A stretch of DNA of 64,000 nucleotides from assembly GCA_945862145.1 (NCBI GenBank), contig CAMAXE010000001.1, positions 62,001-126,000 of the forward strand. Reading direction: 5' to 3'. This DNA comes from Klebsiella pneumoniae. Lineage in GTDB: Bacteria; Pseudomonadota; Gammaproteobacteria; Pseudomonadales; UBA5518. The notes under the pieces are model-generated. The model made no database searches and was not told the origin of the DNA. It saw only the letters and a program-made list of their open reading frames with translations. The translations under genes and the position numbers were made by a program. How positions within the stretch are numbered: position 1 is the first letter of the stretch; every line of letters starts with the position of its first letter. Shown here piece by piece: positions 27,059-35,736 of this stretch.

Positions 27059-28189
27059 ATGGCAATGCCGGCTAATTTCGGATTTGGCGAAGAAGAACAA
27101 ATGCTCCGCGATGCGGCGCGCAAGTTTTTCGCCGACAACCTCCCTTCCGACCGCCTGCACCGGCTGGTGGCAGCACCCGGCGTTGCCGGCGCCGAGCGCT
27201 GGGACCCGGGGCTCTGGGAGCAGATGGCGGCACTTGGCTGGACGGGCATTGCTGTGCCAGAGCGCTGCGGTGGTGTCGGCATGCCTGCGGTGGCCGCGGT
27301 GGCACTGGCCGAGGAGGCTGGTCGCGCCGCACTGCCAGCGCCCCTGGTGGGGACCTTGCAGGCCAGTCGGCTGCTGGTGGGTTGTGCCAGTGCGGCTGCC
27401 GATGCGGTGCTTGCGGATATCGTAAACGGGCAGGCTGTGGCCCTGGCGATCACGGACGCGCGTGGCGCCTGGCGTGGCGATGCCTGCGAGCTCGTGTGGC
27501 AGGACGGCACCGTCACGGGCACGGCGCCTTGGGTTCAGGACGCAAGCAAGTGCGAGGCCTTCGTGGTGAAGGCGCGTGGCCCCGCCGGCGCTGGACTCTA
27601 TCTCGTGCGTGCGGGGGCTCCGGGCGTGACGATCGTGCCCGACGCCATCGTCGATCTCACCCGCGACCAGGGCTCTTTGGTGCTCGCGGGGGCATTGGCT
27701 ACTGAATTGGTGGCACCGGGCGGCGCCGCTGCCGTGGTTGCCGAGGCCGAGGCTGCGCTGTTCATCTTCGTTGCCGCGGATCTCTGCGGCGCGGCTGAGT
27801 GGCTGCTCCAGACTACCGCCGAGTACGCCAGGGTGCGGCAGCAGTTCGATCGTCCGATCGGTTTTTTCCAGGCCGTCAAGCATCCGCTGGTCGATGTGAT
27901 GATAAGCATCGACCTCGCGCGCTCCCACCTCTACAACGCGGCCTGTGCTATCGACCACGAGCCCGAGCGGGCACTGCGCGCCGCTCATATGGCCAAGGCC
28001 GCGGCAGCGGATGCTGCGCGCTTTGGTGCGAGTCGCGCGGTGCAGCTCCATGGTGGGATCGGTTTCACGTGGGAGTGTTACGTGCAGCTGTACTTCAAGC
28101 GCCAGCTCCACAACGAGGCCCTTTTCGGGGATGGTGACTGGCACCGTGCGCGCCTCGCCGCCATGCTGCTCGATACGCCTGCGGCCTGA
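27059..28189 (+). CDS. acyl-CoA dehydrogenase family protein, subunit-like copy 2
   Basis: The start is taken at ATG 27059 (MAMPANFGFG), giving 376 residues. It is the short, divergent type: an EEEQMLRDAARKFFAD N-terminus, a degenerate central beta-domain without the full FAD Ser/Thr motif of copy 1, and QLHGGIGFTWECYVQLYFKR near the end. Such copies are usually the second subunit of an alpha2beta2 acyl-CoA dehydrogenase. It likely works with copy 1. Confidence 0.88.
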   Translation: MAMPANFGFGEEEQMLRDAARKFFADNLPSDRLHRLVAAPGVAGAERWDPGLWEQMAALGWTGIAVPERCGGVGMPAVAAVALAEEAGRAALPAPLVGTLQASRLLVGCASAAADAVLADIVNGQAVALAITDARGAWRGDACELVWQDGTVTGTAPWVQDASKCEAFVVKARGPAGAGLYLVRAGAPGVTIVPDAIVDLTRDQGSLVLAGALATELVAPGGAAAVVAEAEAALFIFVAADLCGAAEWLLQTTAEYARVRQQFDRPIGFFQAVKHPLVDVMISIDLARSHLYNAACAIDHEPERALRAAHMAKAAAADAARFGASRAVQLHGGIGFTWECYVQLYFKRQLHNEALFGDGDWHRARLAAMLLDTPAA

Positions 28190-28219
28190 GGGCCACCGCA
28201 GGTATCGCGCCGGGCTCAG

Positions 28220-29104
28220 TCAGTGCGCCGCGCGCTGCTCCCTGATCAACGCGGCAAGTAACTCGAAGAAACCTCTCTGTCCAGCGCCACGGCGCCAGAC
28301 CAGTCCGATGCTGCGGTGTGGCGCCGGCGCCTCGAAGGCAATGAATCGCAGGCTGCGCGGCGCATCGTGCGTGGCCATCTCGGGCACCAGCGTGATGCCC
28401 AGATCTGTGCTCACCATCTGCATCAGCGTGGCAAGGCTGGTGGCGCGGAACTCTTGGGATTCCTCCACGGCGTTCAGTTTGCAGAATTCAAGTGCCTGCT
28501 CACGCAGGCAGTGACCTTCGTCCAGCAGCAGCAGGGGATGGGCGTCGAGGTCCGCGCCGCACACGCTCCTGCGGTTGGCAAGTGGGTGGTGTTCACTCAC
28601 GGCCAGGTGAAAGGGCTCATCGAACAGCGTGCACCATTCAAGATCCTCGCCGATCACGGGCAGTGCGAGCAGCGCGAGATCAAGCTGCCCGCGGCGCAGC
28701 CGGCCGAGCAGCAACTCGGTTTTCTCCTCGACCAGCAGCAGGCGCAGGTGCGGATAAGCGGTGTGGATCGCCGGGACGATGCGGGGCAGCAAATAAGGGG
28801 CAAGCGTGGGGAAGGCGCCCAGCCGGTACTGGCCTGCCGAGGGATCCTTCAGGCGCTTGGCGGTCAGCTGGAGTTCCTCGTAGTCGCGCAGCAGCACTTG
28901 CGCGCGCTCGACGATCTGCTCACCTGCGGTGGTGACCATGACGCGCCGCCCCGTGCGCTCGAAGATCTCGACGCCCAGATAATCCTCCAGCTTGCGGATC
29001 TGCATGCTGAGGGTGGGCTGGCTCACATGGCAGCGCTCGGCTGCCTTGCCGAAGTGTCTGAGCTCCGCGACGGTAACAAGATACTGTAAGTCGCGGAGGT
29101 TCAT
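28220..29104 (-). CDS. oxyR: OxyR hydrogen-peroxide sensor, LysR family
   Basis: The 294-residue LysR-type regulator begins MNLRDLQYLVTVAELRHFGKAAERCHVSQPTLS (HTH). The regulatory domain holds LLLDEGHCLREQALEFC with Cys at exactly residues 199 and 208, the same numbers as the redox pair of E. coli OxyR. H2O2 should therefore form the activating C199-C208 disulfide. It is downstream of DUF3501, Fe-S protein and rubrerythrin genes on the same strand (10-bp spacing to DUF3501), so it probably belongs to the module it controls. Confidence 0.96.
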   Translation of the reverse strand: MNLRDLQYLVTVAELRHFGKAAERCHVSQPTLSMQIRKLEDYLGVEIFERTGRRVMVTTAGEQIVERAQVLLRDYEELQLTAKRLKDPSAGQYRLGAFPTLAPYLLPRIVPAIHTAYPHLRLLLVEEKTELLLGRLRRGQLDLALLALPVIGEDLEWCTLFDEPFHLAVSEHHPLANRRSVCGADLDAHPLLLLDEGHCLREQALEFCKLNAVEESQEFRATSLATLMQMVSTDLGITLVPEMATHDAPRSLRFIAFEAPAPHRSIGLVWRRGAGQRGFFELLAALIREQRAAH

Positions 29105-29114
29105 GCAGGGCGCC

Positions 29115-29699
29115 TCAGTCGAGGTCGCGTATCAGCGAGTCCCGCGCCGCGGTGTCTTGGAGCTCGGTTTCGTAGCGGTACCGTGGATGCTCGATACCGA
29201 AGGCGAGTGCGGCCCCGGCACGCAGTGCTGCCTTGTCCTGCGCATCCAGCGCAAAGCGCAGGAAATGCACGGCGGAGGTCTTCTCCTCGTCTGAGCGCTC
29301 CATGTCCTCGTCGGCCAGCACGGCAAGACGTCGCTCGCCGATGCGCGCATACACCGCGTGTTCCACCGCGCGCAGGTACTTGAGCTGCACCCGGCGCTCG
29401 TCGGCGTCCGGGAACTCCACGAGCATCGTAGCGCGCCAGTCGCTGCCGCCGGGTATCAGCGGGTTGTAGGCATCGAGCTCGTCCTGCATGGCGGCCGGGT
29501 CTGCCGTTTTCTCGATCCGCAGCATCTCCAGCACCTGGTAGAGCACGGTGTCACGATTCTCGAATAGCAGCGTGACGTTCTCGCCAATGCGCACCTGGCG
29601 GGATTTCTTTGCGGCGAGGACACGTGTGCGGAAGGTGTCGCGGGTCCTTGCGTAGTCCTCGACCGAGGGCAGGTCTGCGAGCGTGAGTGGGGCGTTCAT
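29115..29699 (-). CDS. DUF3501 family protein
   Basis: The 194-residue protein is in the DUF3501 family: an N-terminal LADLPSVEDYARTRDTFR and a charged centre with RVQLKYLRAVEHAVYARIG. No catalytic motif or membrane segment is visible. In many proteobacteria it sits with rubrerythrin and a GlpC-like Fe-S protein, exactly as here. Function unknown; by context it takes part in peroxide or redox protection. Spacing to the upstream Fe-S gene is 10 bp. Confidence 0.85.
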   Translation of the reverse strand: MNAPLTLADLPSVEDYARTRDTFRTRVLAAKKSRQVRIGENVTLLFENRDTVLYQVLEMLRIEKTADPAAMQDELDAYNPLIPGGSDWRATMLVEFPDADERRVQLKYLRAVEHAVYARIGERRLAVLADEDMERSDEEKTSAVHFLRFALDAQDKAALRAGAALAFGIEHPRYRYETELQDTAARDSLIRDLD

Positions 29700-29709
29700 G
29701 CGGGCTCCT

Positions 29710-31041
29710 TTAAATACCGTAGGCGCGACGGAGCAGGCTCAAGGGGTGAGCCGGCTGCTCTTCCTGTCCCATGGCATGCGCGATATGCGCGCCGGCCATC
29801 GGGCAGTCGCTGGTGAGTGTGTCCGGATCGAACTGCTTTACTTGGTTTACCACCGGCTTCACGATTTTCATCGAGTTGTCGTGGGTCTCCTTGCGGACGG
29901 CATAGGTGCCATCGTGCCCTGAGCAGCGCTCGATGGCTTTCACCTCGGTGCCCGGGACAAGCGACAGCACCTCGCGGGTCTTCAGACCTATGTTCTGCAC
30001 CCGCTGGTGACAGGCCACCTGGTAGGCAACCTTCCCCAGTGGCTCAATGAAGTCCGTGCGCAGAAGCCCCGCTTTGTGGCGGTGCATCAGGTACTCGAAG
30101 GGATCGAAGATGTTGGCTTTCACCAACTGCACGTCGGCGTCGTCGGGGAACATGAGCGGCAGTTCCTGCTTGAACATCAGCGTGCACGAGGGAATCGGCG
30201 CCACGATGTCCCAGCCGTCGCGGATGGCCGCCGCCAGGATCGGGATGTTGTGCTCCTTCAGCGCGGCCACCGAGGGCAGGTCGCCCAGTTCGAGCTTGGG
30301 CATGCCGCAGCACTTCTCGCCCTGCACCAGCATAGTCGGAATGCCGTTGTGCTCGAAGACCCTCACCAGGTCCTCACCCATCTGCGGGGTGTTGTAGTTG
30401 CCGTAGCAGGTGCTGAAAACCGCCACCTTGCCGCGCGTGGGGCCGGCCTGCGCCGCGGGTGACGTGAGGACCTGGTGTTTCTTCAGGCGACGCTTGAGCG
30501 TCTTGCTGTCGTACTGGGGTACCCGCGCCTTGTGGTGCACCCCGATCGCGCCCTCCAGCGCTTTTCTGACCAGCGAGTTGCGGTTCAGTGCGTTCACCGT
30601 AATGTCGAGCAGCGGGATGGTGGCCAGCTTGCCGACCGCGGTGGTGGAGGACAGCACCCGGCGGCCGAAGCTCGCACCTTCCTTTTTGAATTGCACCGCC
30701 TTAGCACGCAGCATCAGGTGCGGGTAGTCGATCGCCCACTCGTGCGGCGGCACATAGGGACACTTGGTTTGGTAGCAGAGGTCGCAGAGGTAGCAGTGCT
30801 CCACGACGTCGGCATAGGCAGACTTGTCGGCGCCATCGAGGTCGAAGGTCGGTGACGCGTCGATCATGTCGAACAGCGATGGGAAGGAATCGCAGAGGCT
30901 CACGCAGCGACGGCAGCCATTGCAGAGATCGAACACGCGATCCATCTCGGCCGTGAGTGCGCTCTCGTCGTAGAAAGCCTCGTTTTGCCAGTCCAGTGGA
31001 TGCCGGGTCGGGGCCTGCAGGCCGCCTTCGCGCAGACTCAT
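29710..31041 (-). CDS. (Fe-S)-binding GlpC/HdrD-like protein with CCG domains
   Basis: The ATG at 31041 (MSLREGGLQAP) gives 443 residues; the longer frame upstream overlaps the terminator region. Two 4Fe-4S motifs lie near the N-terminus (CNGCRRCVSLCDSFP and YLCDLCYQTKCP). Two CCG-type cysteine domains follow, with EKCCGMPKLE and later AIERCSGHDG. This resembles the heterodisulfide-reductase-related and GlpC electron-carrier family. It probably moves electrons to rubrerythrin or a quinone (inference). It is in one set with rubrerythrin, DUF3501 and oxyR. Confidence 0.88.
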   Translation of the reverse strand: MSLREGGLQAPTRHPLDWQNEAFYDESALTAEMDRVFDLCNGCRRCVSLCDSFPSLFDMIDASPTFDLDGADKSAYADVVEHCYLCDLCYQTKCPYVPPHEWAIDYPHLMLRAKAVQFKKEGASFGRRVLSSTTAVGKLATIPLLDITVNALNRNSLVRKALEGAIGVHHKARVPQYDSKTLKRRLKKHQVLTSPAAQAGPTRGKVAVFSTCYGNYNTPQMGEDLVRVFEHNGIPTMLVQGEKCCGMPKLELGDLPSVAALKEHNIPILAAAIRDGWDIVAPIPSCTLMFKQELPLMFPDDADVQLVKANIFDPFEYLMHRHKAGLLRTDFIEPLGKVAYQVACHQRVQNIGLKTREVLSLVPGTEVKAIERCSGHDGTYAVRKETHDNSMKIVKPVVNQVKQFDPDTLTSDCPMAGAHIAHAMGQEEQPAHPLSLLRRAYGI

Positions 31042-31069
31042 CGCGTTCTCCGTAACACTCGTAGAATTG

Positions 31070-31108
31070 AAAAATGGGGGGTGGACGGACGGCGGCTGCC
31101 GTCCGTCC
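31070..31108 (-). terminator. hairpin between rubrerythrin and Fe-S gene
   Basis: An 11-bp perfect stem GGACGGACGGC (31083-31093) / GCCGTCCGTCC (31098-31108) with a 4-nt loop lies just past the rubrerythrin stop. On the minus strand five T residues follow about eight nucleotides after the stem (31070-31074). It is a probable terminator or attenuator lowering expression of the downstream Fe-S, DUF3501 and oxyR genes relative to rubrerythrin. Confidence 0.7.
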
Positions 31109-31117
31109 GGTGCCGCA

Positions 31118-31540
31118 TCAGCCGGCCAGGTAGGTATCCAGAGTTCTCTGGAACTTGCCTGCATGGCTGCGTTCAGCTTTCGCCAGCGTCTCGAACCAGT
31201 CGGCGATCTCGTCGAAGCCCTCGTCGCGAGCGGTCTTCGCCATGCCCGGGTACATATCGGTGTACTCGTGCGTTTCGCCGGCTATCGAGGCCCGAAGGTT
31301 GTCTTCGGTGCCACCGATCGGCTTTCCGGAAGCCGGATCACCCACGGCCTCGAGATACTCGAGGTGACCGTGGGCGTGGCCCGTCTCGCCTTCTGCGGTC
31401 GAGCGGAACACGGCTGCTACGTCGGGTGCGCCCTCTACGTCCGCTTTGGCAGCGAAGTACAGGTAGCGTCGGTTGGCCTGGCTCTCGCCCGCAAAGGCGT
31501 CAGCCAGATTCTTGGCGGTCTTGGAACCTTTCAGGTCCAT
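31118..31540 (-). CDS. rubrerythrin (diiron domain only)
   Basis: The 140-residue protein is the four-helix diiron domain of rubrerythrin: [15 protein letters not shown] with Glu19, [14 protein letters not shown], and AETHEY-like and [10 protein letters not shown] metal motifs. The C-terminal rubredoxin domain of classical rubrerythrins is absent. It should reduce H2O2 using an external electron donor, for which the co-located Fe-S protein is the candidate. An OxyR operator lies about 100 bp upstream. Confidence 0.94.
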   Translation of the reverse strand: MDLKGSKTAKNLADAFAGESQANRRYLYFAAKADVEGAPDVAAVFRSTAEGETGHAHGHLEYLEAVGDPASGKPIGGTEDNLRASIAGETHEYTDMYPGMAKTARDEGFDEIADWFETLAKAERSHAGKFQRTLDTYLAG

Positions 31541-31636
31541 GTCATGACTCCATGATGGGGTGGGGTGGGTTCACGCTAGAAACCCCGGTAGGGTGGTCGA
31601 GCGGTGTTCAGGATAACCGCCAACCGATAAGTTTCA

Positions 31637-31673
31637 ACAGTAATTATCGATTCGACAGATAGATGCTGACTAT
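31637..31673 (-). promoter_or_regulatory. OxyR operator upstream of rubrerythrin gene
   Basis: Four tetranucleotides lie at the exact 7-nt spacing of the OxyR consensus ATAG-N7-CTAT-N7-ATAG-N7-CTAT: ACAG (31637), CGAT (31648), ATAG (31659), CTAT (31670). Fourteen of 16 core bases match. The downstream half is perfect. It sits about 97-133 bp before the rubrerythrin start with no other gene between, and oxyR itself is in the same set. Confidence 0.8.
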
Positions 31674-31722
31674 CGAAAGACGCGGGCTCGGGCGCTCGCC
31701 ACAGCGCAGGCAGGCTGAACTC

Positions 31723-32292
31723 TCAGCCGGGCTCGCCCCATCGCTTCAGCAACTCGTGTTCGATCCCCAGGCAGTCGAGCGCGCGCCCGACAGTCTGGTC
31801 GATCAGATCGTCCACGGTAAGCGCGCCGGCGTAGAACGCGGGCACGGGGGGCATGATCTGGGCGCCGTAGTCGGTGGCGCGGAGCATGAGCTCCAGGTGC
31901 CCCTTGTGCAGCGGCGTCTCGCGCACCATCAAGACGAGTCGGCGCCGTTCCTTCAGGCAGACATCTGCGGCGCGTACCATCAGGGTGTCGGCGTAGCAAT
32001 TGGCCACCCCGGACAGGGTCTTGATGCTGCAGGGCGCGATGATCATGCCCTCGGTCCTGAAGGAGCCGCTGGCGATCGATGCGGCGAGATTGTCGTTGCG
32101 GTGCCACACATCGCAGAGTTCACGCAGTTCCTCGGCCCGTCGGCCCGTCTCGATGGCGAGCGTGCGGTCTGCCACTTCCGAGACCACCAGGTGGACCTCG
32201 TGAGTGCCGAGTGCGCGCAAATGTTCTAACAGGCGTGCGCCATAAATGACGCCGCTCGAGCCGCTGATTCCGACGATGATCCTGCGGGGCAT
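31723..32292 (-). CDS. ubiX: flavin prenyltransferase UbiX
   Basis: From the ATG at 32292 (MPRRIIVGISGSSGVIYGARLLEHL) the protein has 189 residues, normal for UbiX. Landmarks are GISGSSG FMN phosphate-binding near 8-14, SGSFRTEGMIIAPCS near 80, and RRRLVLMVRETPLH near 121-135. It prenylates FMN for UbiD-type decarboxylases in ubiquinone synthesis. The 182-bp gap to the rubrerythrin gene contains the OxyR operator. Confidence 0.95.
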   Translation of the reverse strand: MPRRIIVGISGSSGVIYGARLLEHLRALGTHEVHLVVSEVADRTLAIETGRRAEELRELCDVWHRNDNLAASIASGSFRTEGMIIAPCSIKTLSGVANCYADTLMVRAADVCLKERRRLVLMVRETPLHKGHLELMLRATDYGAQIMPPVPAFYAGALTVDDLIDQTVGRALDCLGIEHELLKRWGEPG

Positions 32293-32391
32293 AGCCGCTC
32301 CGGTACTTGTTCTGCGGGGACCTCGCCGCCTGCGAGTCAGGCGAGCGGGGCAGTGTAGACTTCGGGCCGATCGCCAAAGAATCGGTGGACG

Positions 32392-35300
32392 ATGATGGTA
32401 CTGCGACACCCCGCGTTTGTCCTGCTCCTGATCCTTGCTGTCGGAGCGCTGCCTGCGGTCGCGTCCGCCGCTTCGGCGGTGGACGACGCCGCGCTCGCGG
32501 TGCCCCCGCTGGAGTCGATGGAGCGCGCGTTGGAGTCGGTGCGCGATGCCCCCGCGGATGATCAGCAGGCGCAGCGACTGAAAGAGCTCTATTCCGCCAC
32601 TGTGCAAAGCCTCCGCGGTGCGGCCGAGAGCCGTCTGGATGCGGCGCGGTTCGAGCGCCTGTACGCCGATGCCCCTAAGCAGACGGCGCGCTTCACCGCC
32701 GAGTTGCAGGATCTCCAGCGCGCGACGCGCCGCATATCCATTTCCCGCGACATATCGGTGGAGCGGCTCGAGCGCCGTCTCGACGAGGCCGAGGCGCGGG
32801 TCGCGGCGCTACGCAACGAGGAGGTGTCGCTGGGCAACACCGTGTCGACCCTGCAGACGCGCGTCGATGCGGCACGGCAGGAGCTGAAATCCCTCGGCGA
32901 CGTTTCGGCTCGTCGCGAGGGTGCTCCGCTGTCCCGCCCGGGCGATAGCGGTGAGGTCACGAAAGCCCGCATCGACGAATGGCTCGCGCGTCAGGACTAC
33001 CGCTCCGCGCAGCGCCTCAAGCTGGAAACCGAGGTGCGCACGCTGCCGGTGCGGCTCGATGCGCGCAAGACCGAACTGAAACTGGTCGGTGTGCAGCGCG
33101 AGGAGGCCGAGCGCGACATGACCGCACTGGCCGGGCAGGAGCATCTGCGGCGCATCGCCGAGGCGTCCCGGCTGCGCGACGAGACCGCCCGGCATGTCGC
33201 GGAGATGGGCAGCAGTCTGCCGGAGCTGCGCGCGCTCGCCACCGAAGTCTCCGCGCTGGCTGATGAGTATGTCGCGACGGTGACCCGGTTCGAGTCGGAC
33301 AGCGCGAACCTGGCCCGTGCCAACCGCGCTCTCGAGACGCTGCGTGCCTCCTTCAGCGCCACCCGTCAGCAACTCGACATTGCGGCCTTGAGCGATGCCC
33401 TCGGTCCGGTGCTGGTCGAGCAGTACCAGCGGCTCGATGACCTCGAGCAGCCCGACCGGTATCTGGCGTCACTGTCAGGGCGCTTGTCCGAGACGCGATT
33501 GCGCGAGTTCCGCATCGGGCAGTTGCGCGAGCAGTCGAGCGCGCGGCGGGAGCAGGTCGAGGCGGTGGTGCATGCCAGTGGCGCGGCGGATGCGCGCGAG
33601 TACGAATCGGTCATGGACGAGGCCGAGCAACTTCTCGCCGACCGTGACGGGTTGCTTGATGCGCTTGGCGGCGTGTACGTGCAGGTCACCGGTCACATCA
33701 TCGAGCTCGATTCGCTGTATCAGGAGCAGGCATCGCTCGCCGAGAGCTTCCGTCAGCTCCTTGACCGCAATCTGATCTGGATGAAGTCCCATCCGCCGCT
33801 AGAATTCCGGGATTTCGCGGCATTTCCCGCCGTGGTACTGGGGCTGGCAGCGGGCCAAGACTGGCACGGCTTTTTTGCCGAGCTCGCGGGAGGGCTGCGC
33901 GAGCATCCGCTCAGCACCGGGTTCTCGCTGCTTGTCCTCCTGCTGCTCTGGCGCAACCACGCCTGGCTGCGCGCGCGCCTCTCCAGTCTCGGGTTGCGTG
34001 CGGTGGGCTGGAAAGACTATCGGTTCCACATGGCGCTGCAGGCGCTGGGCGTGCACCTGCTGCTGGCGATGCCGGTGCCCCTGGTGATGCTGTGGTCGGG
34101 CTGGATGCTGGAGGACCTGTCGAACACCAATCCGCTGGCCCCGGCTATCGGCGAGGCGGCGCGCAGTGTGGGACTGCTGTCCTACGGATACCTGTTCTTG
34201 CTGAGTGCGTTCGGCGCCGATGGATTTGCGCGCCAGCACCTGCGCTGGCGGACGGGGCGGGTCCAGAGCGTAGAGCGCTGGATGCGCTTTGGCGTGCGCG
34301 TGCTGCTGCCGCTGGCGGTGGCGTGCCTCATGCTCCGCGAGTTCACCGACAGGCCCGAGGTTGCGGTGGCGCAACGGGTGGCGACGGTCTTGTTCACGCT
34401 GGCTTTCTTCCTGCTGTCCGTGGCGCTGGTGCGTGCGGGCACCGGCATGTTCGGCGGTGCGTTCTTTGCGCAGCGATTCGCCCTTGCGGGACGCGCCGGC
34501 CGCGTGTTGGTGATGGTGCTGCTCGCCGCGCAGCCGGTCGCGGTCTTGCTCGATGTGCTGGGCTACCACTTCACTGCGAGCGCGCTCGCGGTGCGGGTCT
34601 TCCTCACCATCGTGGTGCTGCTGATCGCTAAGCTGGTGATCGACACCGGCCTGCTGGGGCTCACCATCGCCGGGCAGCGTTCGGCTGAGCTGCGCGAGCA
34701 GCAGGCGCAGGAGGAGCAGATGAGTGTCGAGGCGCCTGCAGACGAGGACTTCGCGAGGATGAACGCCAGCGCTGTGGCGCTGCTGCAGGTGTTCGCGCTC
34801 GGTCTCACCGCTGCCGTGCTGCTCGCGCTGTGGTCACAGTTCTTTACCGCGCTCAGTATTCTCGACGCCGTGGGACTGTGGCAGCACGAGTCTGTTGTCG
34901 ATGGCAAGACGGTGCTGAGTGACGTGTCCTTGTTCGATCTGATAGGCGCCTTGCTGCTGTTCGGCGCGGCGCTCACCCTGGCGCGCGGCCTGCCGGCCCT
35001 GCTGGGCATCGTTCTGTATGGCTGGGTTACCCGCAAAGGCGTGTTGTTCACCATCCAGACGATCATTTCCTATGTGGTGGTCTCGCTGGGGTTTTTCTTC
35101 AGCCTGCAGCTTCTTGGCTTCGGCTGGGACAAGCTGCAGTGGATGGCCGCGGGGCTGTCGGTGGGGTTGGGTTTTGGGCTTCAGGAAATTTTCGCCAACT
35201 TTTTTGCCGGTCTGATCATGCTCTTCGAGCGCCCGGTGCGCATCGGTGATGTGATCACGCTGGGTGAGTACAGTGGCACGATCCAGCGCATCCGCATGCG

Positions 35301-35736
35301 TGCCACCACCATCACCGATTTCGACAACCGCGAGGTGATCGTGCCGAACAAGATGTTCGTCACCGAGCGACTGATCAACTGGACGCTCTCGTCTTCGGTG
35401 GTGCGGATGAGCTTCGATGTGGGCGTGTCCTACAACGCGGATCCCCGCCAGGTCCGTGAGACACTCATGGAGCTGCTCGCGGCCGATCCGCGGGTGCTCA
35501 AGGAGCCGCCGCCGAATGTCGTGTTCCGCGAGTTTGCCGCCAGTGCGCTCAGTTTCCGCTGCTTCGCGCACGTCGAGGACATCAACCTGCGCTTTGCGGT
35601 GCAGAACGATTTTCATATGCGCACCACCGAGGTCTTCCGCGAGCGTGGCATCGAGATCGCCTACCCGCAGATGGATCTGCACCTGCGCACGGTTGACCTG
35701 CTGGCCGGCGATCGTCTGTCCGGGCAGGGCGCATGA
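32392..35736 (+). CDS. mscK: MscK/KefA-type giant mechanosensitive channel
   Basis: The 1114-residue protein starts with a signal peptide (cleavage after AVASA, about residue 25). A periplasmic coiled-coil segment runs to about 470, then about eleven transmembrane helices. The MscS core lies near 930-1060: YVVVSLGFFFSLQLLG, GLSVGLGFGLQEIFANFFAGL (pore-lining TM3), RIGDVITLGEYSGTIQRI and FDNREVIVPNKMF. Size and layout match MscK/MscM large channels of the inner membrane that release solutes on osmotic downshock. rlmM overlaps its stop by 4 bp (ATGA). Confidence 0.93.
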   Translation: MMVLRHPAFVLLLILAVGALPAVASAASAVDDAALAVPPLESMERALESVRDAPADDQQAQRLKELYSATVQSLRGAAESRLDAARFERLYADAPKQTARFTAELQDLQRATRRISISRDISVERLERRLDEAEARVAALRNEEVSLGNTVSTLQTRVDAARQELKSLGDVSARREGAPLSRPGDSGEVTKARIDEWLARQDYRSAQRLKLETEVRTLPVRLDARKTELKLVGVQREEAERDMTALAGQEHLRRIAEASRLRDETARHVAEMGSSLPELRALATEVSALADEYVATVTRFESDSANLARANRALETLRASFSATRQQLDIAALSDALGPVLVEQYQRLDDLEQPDRYLASLSGRLSETRLREFRIGQLREQSSARREQVEAVVHASGAADAREYESVMDEAEQLLADRDGLLDALGGVYVQVTGHIIELDSLYQEQASLAESFRQLLDRNLIWMKSHPPLEFRDFAAFPAVVLGLAAGQDWHGFFAELAGGLREHPLSTGFSLLVLLLLWRNHAWLRARLSSLGLRAVGWKDYRFHMALQALGVHLLLAMPVPLVMLWSGWMLEDLSNTNPLAPAIGEAARSVGLLSYGYLFLLSAFGADGFARQHLRWRTGRVQSVERWMRFGVRVLLPLAVACLMLREFTDRPEVAVAQRVATVLFTLAFFLLSVALVRAGTGMFGGAFFAQRFALAGRAGRVLVMVLLAAQPVAVLLDVLGYHFTASALAVRVFLTIVVLLIAKLVIDTGLLGLTIAGQRSAELREQQAQEEQMSVEAPADEDFARMNASAVALLQVFALGLTAAVLLALWSQFFTALSILDAVGLWQHESVVDGKTVLSDVSLFDLIGALLLFGAALTLARGLPALLGIVLYGWVTRKGVLFTIQTIISYVVVSLGFFFSLQLLGFGWDKLQWMAAGLSVGLGFGLQEIFANFFAGLIMLFERPVRIGDVITLGEYSGTIQRIRMRATTITDFDNREVIVPNKMFVTERLINWTLSSSVVRMSFDVGVSYNADPRQVRETLMELLAADPRVLKEPPPNVVFREFAASALSFRCFAHVEDINLRFAVQNDFHMRTTEVFRERGIEIAYPQMDLHLRTVDLLAGDRLSGQGA

